64,000 nucleotides of DNA from Leptotrichia hofstadii (GTDB taxonomy: Bacteria > Fusobacteriota > Fusobacteriia > Fusobacteriales > Leptotrichiaceae), in NCBI RefSeq assembly GCF_007990525.1, contig NZ_AP019823.1, positions 1,178,001 to 1,242,000 of the forward strand. The letters are read 5' to 3'. The translations under genes and the position numbers were made by a program. Under the pieces are notes generated by a model, which was given only the letters and a program-made list of their open reading frames with translations, did not search any database and had not been told where the DNA came from. Positions 24,191 to 33,268 of the stretch are shown in pieces. The number at the start of each line of letters is the position of its first letter. Position 1 is the stretch's first letter.

Positions 24191-27100
24191 AAGTAAAAGT
24201 GCATGAATTAGCAAAAGAATTAGGTTATAACGGAACTGCTAAGTTTATTGAGGATATTGATAAAATTGGTGTAAAAGGTAAAAAACATCATATGAATGTA
24301 CTAAGTGATGAAGAAGTAAGCCTTATAAGGAAAAAACTTCAAAAAGGTGTCCAAAATAATCAAAATAACAGTAAAACTGAAAATCTGAATAAAAGTGAAA
24401 ATAAAACAGAGAGTAGTACAAAAGAAAATATTGCAAAAACAGTAAGTAGCCATTCAGAGAGTCAAAAAAACAGCAATGCTGAACACAATAAGATTAATGA
24501 ATCTAAAAACATTAATAAAAATTACGAAAAACCAAAACAGCCATTGGAAAAAGATATTAAACTAAATGTAGAAAAAAAATCAGATGACAGCAATAATAAA
24601 AATAATCTGAATACTACAAAAAATTTAGATAATAATAAAAATCAAAAATTTGAAAAATCAAATAAGTTTGATAAAAAAGAAAATAATAGGAAAATGGAGA
24701 TGAAAGTTAATTTGAGTAGCCAAAATAATAAAGCGAATGAATTAAATAAAGAAAAGCAAAATTTTCAAAGTAGAGAAAACAGAGATAGTAGAGAAAATAG
24801 GGAAAACAGCGGAAGAACTTTCCAAAACAGAGACAACCGAAATAGAGAAGACAGAAACAAAGACGGATTTAGAAAAGAAGGAAGAGATAACTTCAGAAGA
24901 GACAATCGTAACTTTAATAAAGACGGAAATAATCAAACAAGAGATAACCGTGACAACAGAGGTTTTCAAAATAGAGATAACAGAGAAAATAGGGAAAACA
25001 GCGGAAGAACTTTCCAAAACAGAGATAATCGGAATAGAGAAGACAGAAATAAAGACGGATTTAGAAAAGAAGGAAGAGATAACTTCAGAAGAGACAATCG
25101 AAGCTTTAATAAAGACGGAAATAGCCAAGCAAGAGACAGTCGTGACAACAGGGGCTTCCAAAATAGGGATAGAGATAATCAAAGTACAGGAAGAAACTTC
25201 AGAGACAGACAAGATAATAGAGGATTTTCTGATAGAGGCGGATTTAATAAGGACAGAGATGACTTTAGAAGAGACAGCCGAAATTTTTCTAACGCTAAAA
25301 AGGAACCAGCTTCTGAAATTCCAGCATCGACAGTGGCTGAAAAAGGTAAAGCCGGTGGAAAAGGAAAAGGGAAATTCGATAAGAAAAAATATGAAAAAAA
25401 TAGAAGAGACAGAGAACATCAAGAAAAAGAACTTCGTTCTGACTTTAGAAAAGATGACAAAAAGAAAAAGAAAAATAAGAAACAGGAAAAAACTGTCAAG
25501 GATGAAATTGTCAGAATTGAAGGAGAGAGCATAGGAATGATAACAATTGGAGAAGAAATTGTTATTAAAGACTTAGCTGAAAAACTAGGAATAAATGTTT
25601 CTGATATAATCAAAAAATTCTTTATGGAAGGAAAACTTCTTACTGCGAATGCTATTTTATCATTTGAGGAAGCTGAAGAAGTGGCGCTTGAATATGAAGT
25701 AATTGTAGAAAAAGAAGTAGTAGAGGAAATCAGTTACGGTGAGAAATATCATCTTGAGCAGGAAGACGAGGAAGCTGAACTTGTAACAAGAGCTCCAGTT
25801 ATTACGATAATGGGACACGTTGACCATGGTAAGACATCACTTTTGGATGCGCTTAGACATACAAATGTAATGAGTGATGAAGCTGGAGGAATAACGCAAA
25901 AAATAGGAGCTTATCAAGTAAACTGGAAAGGGCAAAGAATTACATTTATTGATACTCCAGGGCATGAGGCGTTTACTGAAATGAGGGCAAGAGGAGCGAA
26001 TATTACAGATATTTCGATTCTAATTGTAGCGGCTGATGATGGGGTAAAACCTCAGACTGTAGAGGCAATTTCTCATGCTAAGGAAGCGGGAGTTCCAATA
26101 ATCGTTGCAATTAATAAAATTGATAAGCCAGGTGCAGATCCTATGAAGGTTAGAACTGAATTGACTGAATATGGACTGATGTCACCTGAATGGGGAGGAA
26201 CTACTGAATTTGTTGAAATTTCTGCAAAACAGAAAATTAATTTGGAAGAACTTCTTGAAACAATATTAATTACAGCGGAACTTGAAGAATTAAAGGCCAA
26301 TCCAAATAAACGACCTAAAGCCGTTGTAGTGGAATCAAGACTGGATCCAAAAATGGGAGCAGTTGCCGATGTGCTTGTACAGGAAGGAACGCTTAAAATT
26401 GGAGATGTGTTCGTAGCAGGGGAAGCTCATGGTAGAGTCCGTTCAATGCTTGACGACAGAGGTAAAAAAATAAATAAAGCCATTGTTTCACAGCCAGTAG
26501 AAATTACAGGATTTAATGTTGTGCCAAATGCAGGTGATGTTTTATATGGTGTAGAAAGCGATAAGCAGGCTAAAAAAATTGTAGAGGACTTTATTAGAGA
26601 GAAAAAAGTAAACGAGCAGAATAAGAAAAAACATATTTCACTGGAAAGTTTGTCTCAAGAATTAGAAGAACAAGAATTAAAAGAATTGAAATGTATTATA
26701 AGAGCCGATTCAAAAGGATCTGTTGAAGCATTAAGAGAATCGCTTGAAAAACTTAATACTGAAAAAGTTGTAATTAATATAATTCAAGGAAGTGCAGGAG
26801 CAGTAAGTGAGGGGGATGTAAAACTTGCAGAAGTATCAAATGCAATTATAATCGCATTTAACGTGCGTCCAACTACACCAGCCAGAATCATTGCAGAAAA
26901 AATTGGAGTAGAAATTAGAAACTACAACGTAATTTATCACGCAACTGAGGAAATTGAAAAAGCAATGAAAGGAATGCTTGATCCAGAATATAAGGAAGTT
27001 TACTACGGAAGAATTGAAGTTAAGCAAGTGTTTAAAGTATCAAATGTTGGAAATATCGCTGGAGCTATCGTTGTTGATGGAAAAGTTACAAAAGACTCGA

Positions 27101-27285
27101 AAATCCGTGTAATTCGTGATGGAATTATTATTTTTAACGGAGAATTAGGTTCATTGAAACGATTTAAAGACGATGTTAAGGAAGTTGTAATGGGACAAGA
27201 ATGTGGAATTGGTATTCAAGACTTTAATGATATTAAGGCTGGAGATATTATCGAATCGTATATTATGGAAGAAATCCCAAGATAA
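24187..27285 (+). CDS. infB: Translation initiation factor IF-2
   Basis: GTPase that places initiator tRNA on the 30S subunit. At 1032 residues it is long because of an N-terminal disordered region (about 55-420) rich in Asn, Arg and Asp, including two copies of a 64-residue repeat. The first 50 residues form the IF2N helical domain (VHELAKELGYNGTAKFIEDI). A second IF2N-like domain lies at about 455-510. The GTPase domain begins near 540: GHVDHGKTSLLDAL (P loop), DTPGHEAFTEMRARG (G3), NKIDKPGADP (G4), with the 'GITQKIGAY' switch. Domains II-IV follow to the end. The start overlaps the preceding gene (ATGA). Confidence 0.97.
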   Translation: MKVKVHELAKELGYNGTAKFIEDIDKIGVKGKKHHMNVLSDEEVSLIRKKLQKGVQNNQNNSKTENLNKSENKTESSTKENIAKTVSSHSESQKNSNAEHNKINESKNINKNYEKPKQPLEKDIKLNVEKKSDDSNNKNNLNTTKNLDNNKNQKFEKSNKFDKKENNRKMEMKVNLSSQNNKANELNKEKQNFQSRENRDSRENRENSGRTFQNRDNRNREDRNKDGFRKEGRDNFRRDNRNFNKDGNNQTRDNRDNRGFQNRDNRENRENSGRTFQNRDNRNREDRNKDGFRKEGRDNFRRDNRSFNKDGNSQARDSRDNRGFQNRDRDNQSTGRNFRDRQDNRGFSDRGGFNKDRDDFRRDSRNFSNAKKEPASEIPASTVAEKGKAGGKGKGKFDKKKYEKNRRDREHQEKELRSDFRKDDKKKKKNKKQEKTVKDEIVRIEGESIGMITIGEEIVIKDLAEKLGINVSDIIKKFFMEGKLLTANAILSFEEAEEVALEYEVIVEKEVVEEISYGEKYHLEQEDEEAELVTRAPVITIMGHVDHGKTSLLDALRHTNVMSDEAGGITQKIGAYQVNWKGQRITFIDTPGHEAFTEMRARGANITDISILIVAADDGVKPQTVEAISHAKEAGVPIIVAINKIDKPGADPMKVRTELTEYGLMSPEWGGTTEFVEISAKQKINLEELLETILITAELEELKANPNKRPKAVVVESRLDPKMGAVADVLVQEGTLKIGDVFVAGEAHGRVRSMLDDRGKKINKAIVSQPVEITGFNVVPNAGDVLYGVESDKQAKKIVEDFIREKKVNEQNKKKHISLESLSQELEEQELKELKCIIRADSKGSVEALRESLEKLNTEKVVINIIQGSAGAVSEGDVKLAEVSNAIIIAFNVRPTTPARIIAEKIGVEIRNYNVIYHATEEIEKAMKGMLDPEYKEVYYGRIEVKQVFKVSNVGNIAGAIVVDGKVTKDSKIRVIRDGIIIFNGELGSLKRFKDDVKEVVMGQECGIGIQDFNDIKAGDIIESYIMEEIPR
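24791..25174 (+). repeat. Two-copy 192-bp tandem repeat inside infB
   Basis: Two in-frame copies (period 192 bases, 64 codons) begin with GAGAAAATAGGGAAAACAGC at 24791 and 24983. They encode RENSGRTFQNRDNRNREDRN, DGFRKEGRDNFRRDNR and so on. Differences are mostly synonymous or conservative, so the duplication is fairly recent. It adds positively and negatively charged disordered sequence to IF-2. Confidence 0.9.
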
Positions 27286-27307
27286 CAGATAGATAGGTGA
27301 TAATTGT

Positions 27308-27676
27308 ATGAATGACAGAAGAAAAAGAGGGTTGGAAAAGGAAATATCAAGAATTATCGGAATGACACTTTTAACAGAGATAAAAAATGACAAAATAAAA
27401 AATCTTGTATCAATTCACAAGGTTGAACTGACAAAAGACGGACGGTATCTTGATTTAACTTTTTCAATACTGGATTTGAAAGACAATATAAATAAAGAAA
27501 AAATCGCTGAAGATTTGAATAAATTAAAAGGTTTTTTTAGGAAAAAAATTGGTTCACAGCTGTCGATAAGATTTGTTCCAGAAGTGAGAATTCATCTGGA
27601 TGACAGCGTTGAATATGGAGTAAAAATTGCTTCGATACTGAATGAAATAAAAAAGGAAAATGACAATATCGAGTAA
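27308..27676 (+). CDS. rbfA: Ribosome-binding factor A
   Basis: Late 30S assembly factor, 122 residues. The N-terminal RRKRGLEKEISRIIGMTLL helix and a single KH-like fold are present, with IRFVPEVRIHLDDSVEYGVK as the most conserved segment near the C-terminus. It lies 22 bases after infB with a GATAGGTGAT ribosome site. It continues the standard rimP-nusA-infB-rbfA order. Confidence 0.93.
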   Translation: MNDRRKRGLEKEISRIIGMTLLTEIKNDKIKNLVSIHKVELTKDGRYLDLTFSILDLKDNINKEKIAEDLNKLKGFFRKKIGSQLSIRFVPEVRIHLDDSVEYGVKIASILNEIKKENDNIE

Positions 27677-27752
27677 CAGAAATACCGGGCTGCTTTAAAA
27701 AAGCATGAGGCAGTCCTGCAACTATACAAAAAAGGAAGCGATTAATCTTGTA

Positions 27753-29450
27753 ATGAAATGGGAATTAAAAAGCTATAATGAAGATTATTTGACATCAAAA
27801 AGTTCTGAATTTGGTGAAAGCAGATTAATTTCAAGACTGCTTTTGAATCGAGGAATTGACACAAAGGAAAAAGTTTCTAAATTTTTAAATTCAGATAAAA
27901 AAGATATTCATAATCCATTTTTATTTGAAAATATGGAAAAAGTTGTAGAAAGAATAAAAAAGGCTGGGAAAAATAAAGAAAAAATTGTAATTTATGGAGA
28001 TTATGACGTTGACGGAATCTCTGGAGTGGCGTATCTCGTAATCATGCTACGAAAATTGGGGCTTAATGTTGATTATTATATTCCAAATCGGGTTCATGAG
28101 GGAATAGGTATAAATAAAAATCTTTTGAATTTTTTGAAAAAACGGGACGCAAAGTTGTTTATAACAGTTGATATTTCAATAAATAACCGTGAAGAAATAC
28201 TGATGTTAAAAAGCAGCGGAATTGACATAATTATAACAGATCATCATAGACAGATTGGAATTCTGGAGGATAGGGAGCAGGAAAAAGAATTGGATATTCT
28301 TACAATAAATCCAAAGACCAGCAGTACTTATCCAAATAAGTCCTTGTCAGGCTCTGGAGTTGCCTTTAAACTTGCGGATGCTATTTATGAAAGATATGGT
28401 GCAAATAAAAAAATATTGTACGATTATATGGATGTTATAATGATTGGAACAGTTGCAGATGTTGTGCCAATGACCGATGAAAACAGGTTTATCATAAAAA
28501 AAGGACTAAATAATTTAAAAAAAACCAAAATAAAAGGTTTGAAGTATATTATTAATTATTTGAAGATAAATCCTAGAAATATAACAACTAGCGATATTGG
28601 ATTTTTCATTGCGCCGATTTTCAATGCACTTGGAAGAATTGATAATTCAAAAAGTGTTGTAAATTTCTTTATTCAGGAAGATGACTTTAAACTTTTCTCA
28701 ATAATTGAAGAAATGAAACGTGCGAATAAAATCAGGCGTTATCTGGAAAATGAGATTTATAATGAACTGGAAGAAAAAATACAGCGTCTGGAACGTCCAA
28801 AATATATTTTTATGAAAAGCAGAAAATGGCATTCTGGCGTAATTGGCGTAGTCTGTTCAAGAATTTCCATCAAATACAACATACCAGTAATTCTGATTTC
28901 AATAAAAAATGGATATGGAAAGGCATCGTGCAGAAGTATCGAAGGAATAAATATTTTTGATATTTTAAAAAGTGTGTCAGACAAACTGGAGCGATTTGGA
29001 GGGCATGACTTGGCGGCAGGATTTCTTGTTTCAGAAAAATATTTAGGTGAAATTGAAAAACATCTGCGGCAAAGACTTGCAAGAAAAAACAGGGAAAATG
29101 TGCAAAAAACTTTGTATGTTGACGCATGGTTGAATATTGAATATTTAAACAAAAGAAAACTGCACGAAATAAACAGGCTGTCTCCTTTTGGGCTGGATAA
29201 TCAGGAGCCAAATTTTATGGATTCAGATGTAAGTTTTCTTAATCTAACGAAATTTGGGATAAATAATCGGCACTTTAAGGGATTTATTAGAAAAAATAAT
29301 CGTATTATTTCAGTAATTGGATATAATTTAGGACATAAATTGAAGGCAAATAATTTTTATAAGAAAAAATTTAAAATAGTTTATACTCCGATATTTAAGT
29401 CTGGGCATTCGGATTTATTTATCGAATTGAAAATAAAGGATTTTAAATAA
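27753..29450 (+). CDS. recJ: RecJ-type single-stranded-DNA exonuclease (DHH/DHHA1)
   Basis: 5'-3' ssDNA exonuclease for recombination and repair. The ATG at 27753 (MKWELKSYNED, typical RecJ opening) gives 565 residues. An ATG 48 bases earlier has no ribosome site, though AAAGGAAG is 15 bases upstream of the chosen one. Catalytic motifs: VIYGDYDVDGISG (motif I), ITVDISI with the metal Asp, IIITDHHRQ (DHH), and MIGTVADVVPM. The DHHA1 domain has SRISIKYNIPVILIS and FGGHDLAAGFLVS. The C-terminal OB-like domain is present and short. Confidence 0.92.
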   Translation: MKWELKSYNEDYLTSKSSEFGESRLISRLLLNRGIDTKEKVSKFLNSDKKDIHNPFLFENMEKVVERIKKAGKNKEKIVIYGDYDVDGISGVAYLVIMLRKLGLNVDYYIPNRVHEGIGINKNLLNFLKKRDAKLFITVDISINNREEILMLKSSGIDIIITDHHRQIGILEDREQEKELDILTINPKTSSTYPNKSLSGSGVAFKLADAIYERYGANKKILYDYMDVIMIGTVADVVPMTDENRFIIKKGLNNLKKTKIKGLKYIINYLKINPRNITTSDIGFFIAPIFNALGRIDNSKSVVNFFIQEDDFKLFSIIEEMKRANKIRRYLENEIYNELEEKIQRLERPKYIFMKSRKWHSGVIGVVCSRISIKYNIPVILISIKNGYGKASCRSIEGINIFDILKSVSDKLERFGGHDLAAGFLVSEKYLGEIEKHLRQRLARKNRENVQKTLYVDAWLNIEYLNKRKLHEINRLSPFGLDNQEPNFMDSDVSFLNLTKFGINNRHFKGFIRKNNRIISVIGYNLGHKLKANNFYKKKFKIVYTPIFKSGHSDLFIELKIKDFK

Positions 29451-29506
29451 AAATAAATTAATAAAAAAATTATATATAACAAAAAATTTTAGGAGGAATT
29501 AAAAAA

Positions 29507-30793
29507 ATGGCAGTAAAAAAATTAAATGAATCTACTTATGAAGTATCAGCAGTTAGAGAAGGAGAAGAGTTAAAACATTTAAAGGAACATGTTTTAGTAC
29601 ATTTTAAAGATGCAAAAGTTGACGGATTCCGTCCAGGACACGTACCTGCAAAAGTGATTGAAGAAAAATTCAAGAAAGAAATTGAAGGTGAAATCTTAAA
29701 TCATATTATTTCTGACGAATATAGAAAAGCAGTTGCAGAAAATGAATTAAAACCAATTGCTGATATTAAACTTGAAAAATATGAGCTTAATGATGACAAA
29801 GTTGAAGTGGTATTTACAATACCTGTATTGCCTTCATTTGAATTGGGGCAATATAAAGGTGTGGAAGTAGAAAAGGAAAAAGTGGAAATTACTGATGAAA
29901 AAGTAAACGAAGAAATCGAAAGATTAAGAGAAAATGCTGCAAAATTAAAAGAAGTTGCAGAAAATGAAGAAGCTAAAAATGATGACGTTGTAAATATCAA
30001 CTTTGAAGGATTTATAGATGGCAAGGCATTTGATGGAGGAAAAGCTGAAGGATATGACTTGACATTAGGTTCTCACAGCTTTATCGACACTTTTGAAGAT
30101 CAAATCGCAGGGCATAAAAAAGGCGATGAATTTGACGTAAATGTTACATTCCCTGAAGAATATCATGCTGAAAGCCTAAAAGGAAAACCAGCTTTATTCA
30201 AGGTAAAAGTAAATTCAATCAAGAGAAAAGAAGAAGCTGAATTAAACGATGATTTAGCAAAAGAATTAGGATTTGATTCTGTTGAAGATATGACAGCTAA
30301 AACTAGAGAAAATATTACAAAAAGAGAAGAAGCAAGAGCTGAAAATGAATTTAAGAACAAAGTTATAGATGCTGTAGTAAACGGAACAGAAGTTGAAGTT
30401 CCAGAAGCATTGGTTCAAAGAGAAATTGACTATCAAATCAACAGATTTGCACAACAATTGCAAATGCAAGGAATTAATCTTAACCAATACTTCCAAATGA
30501 CTGGACAAACAATGGAAGCAATGAGAGAAAGCTCAAAAGAAAATGCTGAAAAATCAGTAAAAACAGAATTAGTATTGTCTGAAATCGCAAAAGCAGAATC
30601 AATCAAAGCAACTGATGAAGAAGTGTCAAAAGAAATTGAAACATTGGCTGCAATGTACGGACTTGAAAAAGACGCATTAATTGCCGATGTAAGAAAAAAT
30701 GGAAACTACGAAAGATTCATTGATGAAACAAACTACAGATTAGTAAATCAAAAAACAATTGATTTATTAGTAAAAGAAGCAAAAGTTAAATAA
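29507..30793 (+). CDS. tig: Trigger factor (ribosome-associated peptidyl-prolyl isomerase chaperone)
   Basis: Binds nascent chains at the ribosome exit tunnel. 428 residues in the usual order: ribosome-binding domain (1-115) with VDGFRPGHVPAKVIEEKF, a relaxed form of the GFRxGxxP loop; FKBP-type PPIase domain (about 150-240) with VVNINFEGFIDGKAFDGG, DQIAGHKKGDEFDVNV and FKVKVNSIKRKEEAELND; and a long helical C-terminal chaperone domain containing QINRFAQQLQMQGINLNQYF. The ribosome site is TAGGAGG. Three protease-related genes follow on the same strand. Confidence 0.97.
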   Translation: MAVKKLNESTYEVSAVREGEELKHLKEHVLVHFKDAKVDGFRPGHVPAKVIEEKFKKEIEGEILNHIISDEYRKAVAENELKPIADIKLEKYELNDDKVEVVFTIPVLPSFELGQYKGVEVEKEKVEITDEKVNEEIERLRENAAKLKEVAENEEAKNDDVVNINFEGFIDGKAFDGGKAEGYDLTLGSHSFIDTFEDQIAGHKKGDEFDVNVTFPEEYHAESLKGKPALFKVKVNSIKRKEEAELNDDLAKELGFDSVEDMTAKTRENITKREEARAENEFKNKVIDAVVNGTEVEVPEALVQREIDYQINRFAQQLQMQGINLNQYFQMTGQTMEAMRESSKENAEKSVKTELVLSEIAKAESIKATDEEVSKEIETLAAMYGLEKDALIADVRKNGNYERFIDETNYRLVNQKTIDLLVKEAKVK

Positions 30794-30828
30794 TAATTTT
30801 GAGAAAATTGTTAAATAAAAAGAATATT

Positions 30829-30857
30829 TTGATTTTAGAAGAATTTTGTGATAAAAT
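30829..30857 (+). promoter_or_regulatory. clpP promoter
   Basis: TTGATT, 17-base spacer, TAAAAT, about 36 bases after tig. It leaves a leader of about 120 bases before clpP. No CtsR heptad repeat is evident. Confidence 0.6.
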
Positions 30858-30983
30858 AGTTTATTGCGGAATTCTTTTTCTCTATATTTAAACTGCAAAA
30901 TTTTAAAACAATTTTACTGTAGTTTTGTAATAATGAGAAAAATAAAAAATGAAAGAAAATTGACAGAAATAGGAGGAAATAAT

Positions 30984-31559
30984 ATGTCAGCATATAGTCC
31001 AGTAGTTATTGAAAATGATGGGCGTGGGGAAAGAAGCTATGATATTTATTCAAGACTTTTGAAGGATAGAATAATTTTTGTAAGTGGAGAAGTTGAGGAT
31101 GGAATGGCAAATGCGATAGTCGCTCAATTATTATTTTTAGATGCACAGGATAATGAAAAAGATATAGTTATGTATATAAACAGTCCGGGAGGAGTAATTA
31201 CCGCTGGACTTGCGATTTATGACACAATGCGTCACATTAAAAGCGATGTTTCTACAGTATGTGTAGGACAGGCGGCAAGCATGGGAGCAGTGTTATTGGC
31301 GGCTGGAGCAAAAGGTAAAAGATACTCGTTGCCAAATTCAAGAATCATGATTCATCAGCCACTAGGCGGAGCAAGAGGTCAAGCAACAGACATTCAGATT
31401 CAGGCAAAAGAAATTGAAAGAATGAAGGAAATTACAAGTAAAATTTTATCAGAAGCAACTGGAAAATCAGTAGAAGAAATCTATGCAGATACTGAAAGAG
31501 ACAACTTTATGTCTCCAGAAGAAGCTGTAAATTACGGATTAATTGACAAGATATTGTAA
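30984..31559 (+). CDS. clpP: ClpP protease proteolytic subunit
   Basis: Self-compartmentalising serine protease working with ClpX. 191 residues from the ATG at 30984 (AGGAGG 7 bases upstream); an upstream in-frame extension of 40 codons lacks a ribosome site and family similarity. The catalytic triad is visible: Ser99 in [17 protein letters not shown], His124 in [16 protein letters not shown], and Asp173 in [12 protein letters not shown]. The N-terminal [13 protein letters not shown] and the oligomerisation region are conserved. clpX follows after a 440-base gap that carries a repeat. Confidence 0.97.
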   Translation: MSAYSPVVIENDGRGERSYDIYSRLLKDRIIFVSGEVEDGMANAIVAQLLFLDAQDNEKDIVMYINSPGGVITAGLAIYDTMRHIKSDVSTVCVGQAASMGAVLLAAGAKGKRYSLPNSRIMIHQPLGGARGQATDIQIQAKEIERMKEITSKILSEATGKSVEEIYADTERDNFMSPEEAVNYGLIDKIL

Positions 31560-31677
31560 TTATTTGCAAAAGGAACTATGATTGAATAATTTACTAAAAA
31601 TGATTTTAATTATAAGTTTTTTAATTTACTTAATTAATAATAATTTTTATGTATTATTTATTTCTAGTTCATTTTAA

Positions 31678-31926
31678 GCAAGGGTATCAGACGCCATACC
31701 CATATTTCGCAATAAAGATTATTATGATATAAATAATTTATTGCTTTCTTGAGATTAAGGCGAAAGTTCTACGAACTATCCCCGCTTTACGCAAAACTTT
31801 CTTATAAAAGAAAAAGAAAACTTGCTTTTGAATATAGGTTATTTTGCTATAAATAAATGTATATGATTTAAAAATTTTTACAAAAGCTCAAACAGTTCTT
31901 TTTCTTTTAACGAAATTTTGCTTATT
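31678..31926 (-). repeat. Dispersed hairpin repeat, copy C (between clpP and clpX)
   Basis: Read on the minus strand it opens with AAGCAAAATTTCGTTAAAAG and CTGTTTGAGC, continues with ATAAGAAAGTTTTGCGTAA and GCGGGG, and ends in the hairpin at 31701-31682 with stem GGGTAT / ATACCC and loop GGCGTCTG. It is the same module order as copy B but with an extra internal stretch of about 60 bases and a longer gap before the hairpin. The rest of the 31560-32001 gap is AT-rich with no credible gene. Confidence 0.7.
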
Positions 31927-32001
31927 ATAACGAAATAATAGATTTTTTTATTAAATATAGGTAAAAGTATAAATTTTAAAGAAAAAACGAGGTGAAAAAT
32001 A

Positions 32002-33231
32002 TTGGCAAATAAGAAAAAAAATTACTGTTCATTCTGTGGCAGGGAAGAGCATGAAGTGGAACGGTTAATACAGAGTCCTGAAGAGGATGATGTGTTTATC
32101 TGTAATGAATGTATAGAAGACAGTGCGGAATTACTGGATAGTTTTAGGGAATATGACGAAAATGAACATAACAGGGAAATCACTCTATTAAAGCCAAAAG
32201 AGATAAAGGCAAAACTTGATGAATATATTATCGGACAGGAACAGCCTAAAAAGGTGTTATCTGTGGCGGTTTATAACCATTTTAAGAGAATAATGCACAA
32301 ACAGAAAAATGTAGATAATGATGTAGAGCTTCAAAAATCAAATGTACTGCTAGTAGGGCCTACTGGAAGCGGAAAAACCTTGCTTGCACAGACACTGGCG
32401 AAAACATTGAATGTGCCTTTGGCAATTGCAGATGCAACAACATTGACAGAAGCTGGATATGTCGGGGATGATGTTGAGAATGTACTTTTAAAGCTGATAA
32501 AAGCGGCTGATTATGATATTGAAGCGGCAGAGCATGGAATAATTTATATTGATGAAATTGACAAAATTGCTAGAAAATCGGAAAATATGTCAATTACAAG
32601 GGATGTTTCTGGAGAAGGAGTACAGCAGGCATTACTCAAAATCATTGAAGGGACTGTTGCAAGTGTGCCGCCACAAGGTGGAAGAAAGCATCCAAATCAA
32701 GAAATGATAGAGATTAATACAAAGGATATTCTATTTATCGTTGGTGGGGCATTTGAAGGACTGGAAGCGAAGGTTAAGGATAGAGTTAATGAAAAAAGAG
32801 TTGGATTCGGACTGGAAACAAATAATACAAAACTGGATGATTTGACTTTGTTTGAAAATGTACTGCCTGAAGATTTAATAAAATTTGGGCTGATTCCTGA
32901 ATTAATTGGGCGGTTACCAGTAATCACAGCACTTCATGGACTTGATGAAGAGGCTATGATTAAGATACTAACAGAGCCTAAAAACTCACTTGTTAAGCAA
33001 TATAAAAAATATTTTGAGATGGAAAATGTTGATTTGGAATTTGAGAAGGATGCGATTACAGAAATTGCACAGCTAGCGCTTAAAAGAAAAATTGGAGCGA
33101 GAGGGCTTCGTTCAATTATTGAGAGCGTTATGACTGATCTGATGTACGAAATTCCATCAAAAAACAATGTTAAGAAAGTAATAATTACTAAAGAAGCAGT
33201 TACGGATAAAGAGAAGGTAATTGTTGAATAA
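32002..33231 (+). CDS. clpX: ClpX ATPase/unfoldase
   Basis: AAA+ unfoldase feeding ClpP, 409 residues. It starts at TTG 32002 with GAGGTGA 6 bases upstream; no ATG alternative retains the zinc domain. Zinc-binding Cys 9, 12, 34 and 37 (CSFC, CNEC) form the N-terminal ZBD. Walker A GPTGSGKT is at about 119-126, Walker B has [11 protein letters not shown], and the pore loop lies in [13 protein letters not shown]. The ClpP-docking IGF-type loop appears as VGFGLETN. Sensor 2 is in [13 protein letters not shown]. Confidence 0.97.
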   Translation: MANKKKNYCSFCGREEHEVERLIQSPEEDDVFICNECIEDSAELLDSFREYDENEHNREITLLKPKEIKAKLDEYIIGQEQPKKVLSVAVYNHFKRIMHKQKNVDNDVELQKSNVLLVGPTGSGKTLLAQTLAKTLNVPLAIADATTLTEAGYVGDDVENVLLKLIKAADYDIEAAEHGIIYIDEIDKIARKSENMSITRDVSGEGVQQALLKIIEGTVASVPPQGGRKHPNQEMIEINTKDILFIVGGAFEGLEAKVKDRVNEKRVGFGLETNNTKLDDLTLFENVLPEDLIKFGLIPELIGRLPVITALHGLDEEAMIKILTEPKNSLVKQYKKYFEMENVDLEFEKDAITEIAQLALKRKIGARGLRSIIESVMTDLMYEIPSKNNVKKVIITKEAVTDKEKVIVE

Positions 33232-33268
33232 TATTTAATAATTAAAACAAAGTATGAAAGGGGAAATT

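Noticed and set aside
24791-25174. Repeats in infB as a possible CRISPR array
   Set aside because: Only two 192-bp units, in frame inside a gene, without spacers or cas genes.
24742-25422. 226-codon minus-strand frame opposite infB
   Set aside because: It mirrors the repetitive Asn/Arg/Asp-rich part of IF-2 and has low-complexity Ser/Ile/Val composition and no ribosome site.
31600-31677. 25-residue hydrophobic mini-ORF, toxin-like
   Set aside because: No ribosome site and no antisense RNA partner visible; very AT-rich DNA gives such frames by chance.
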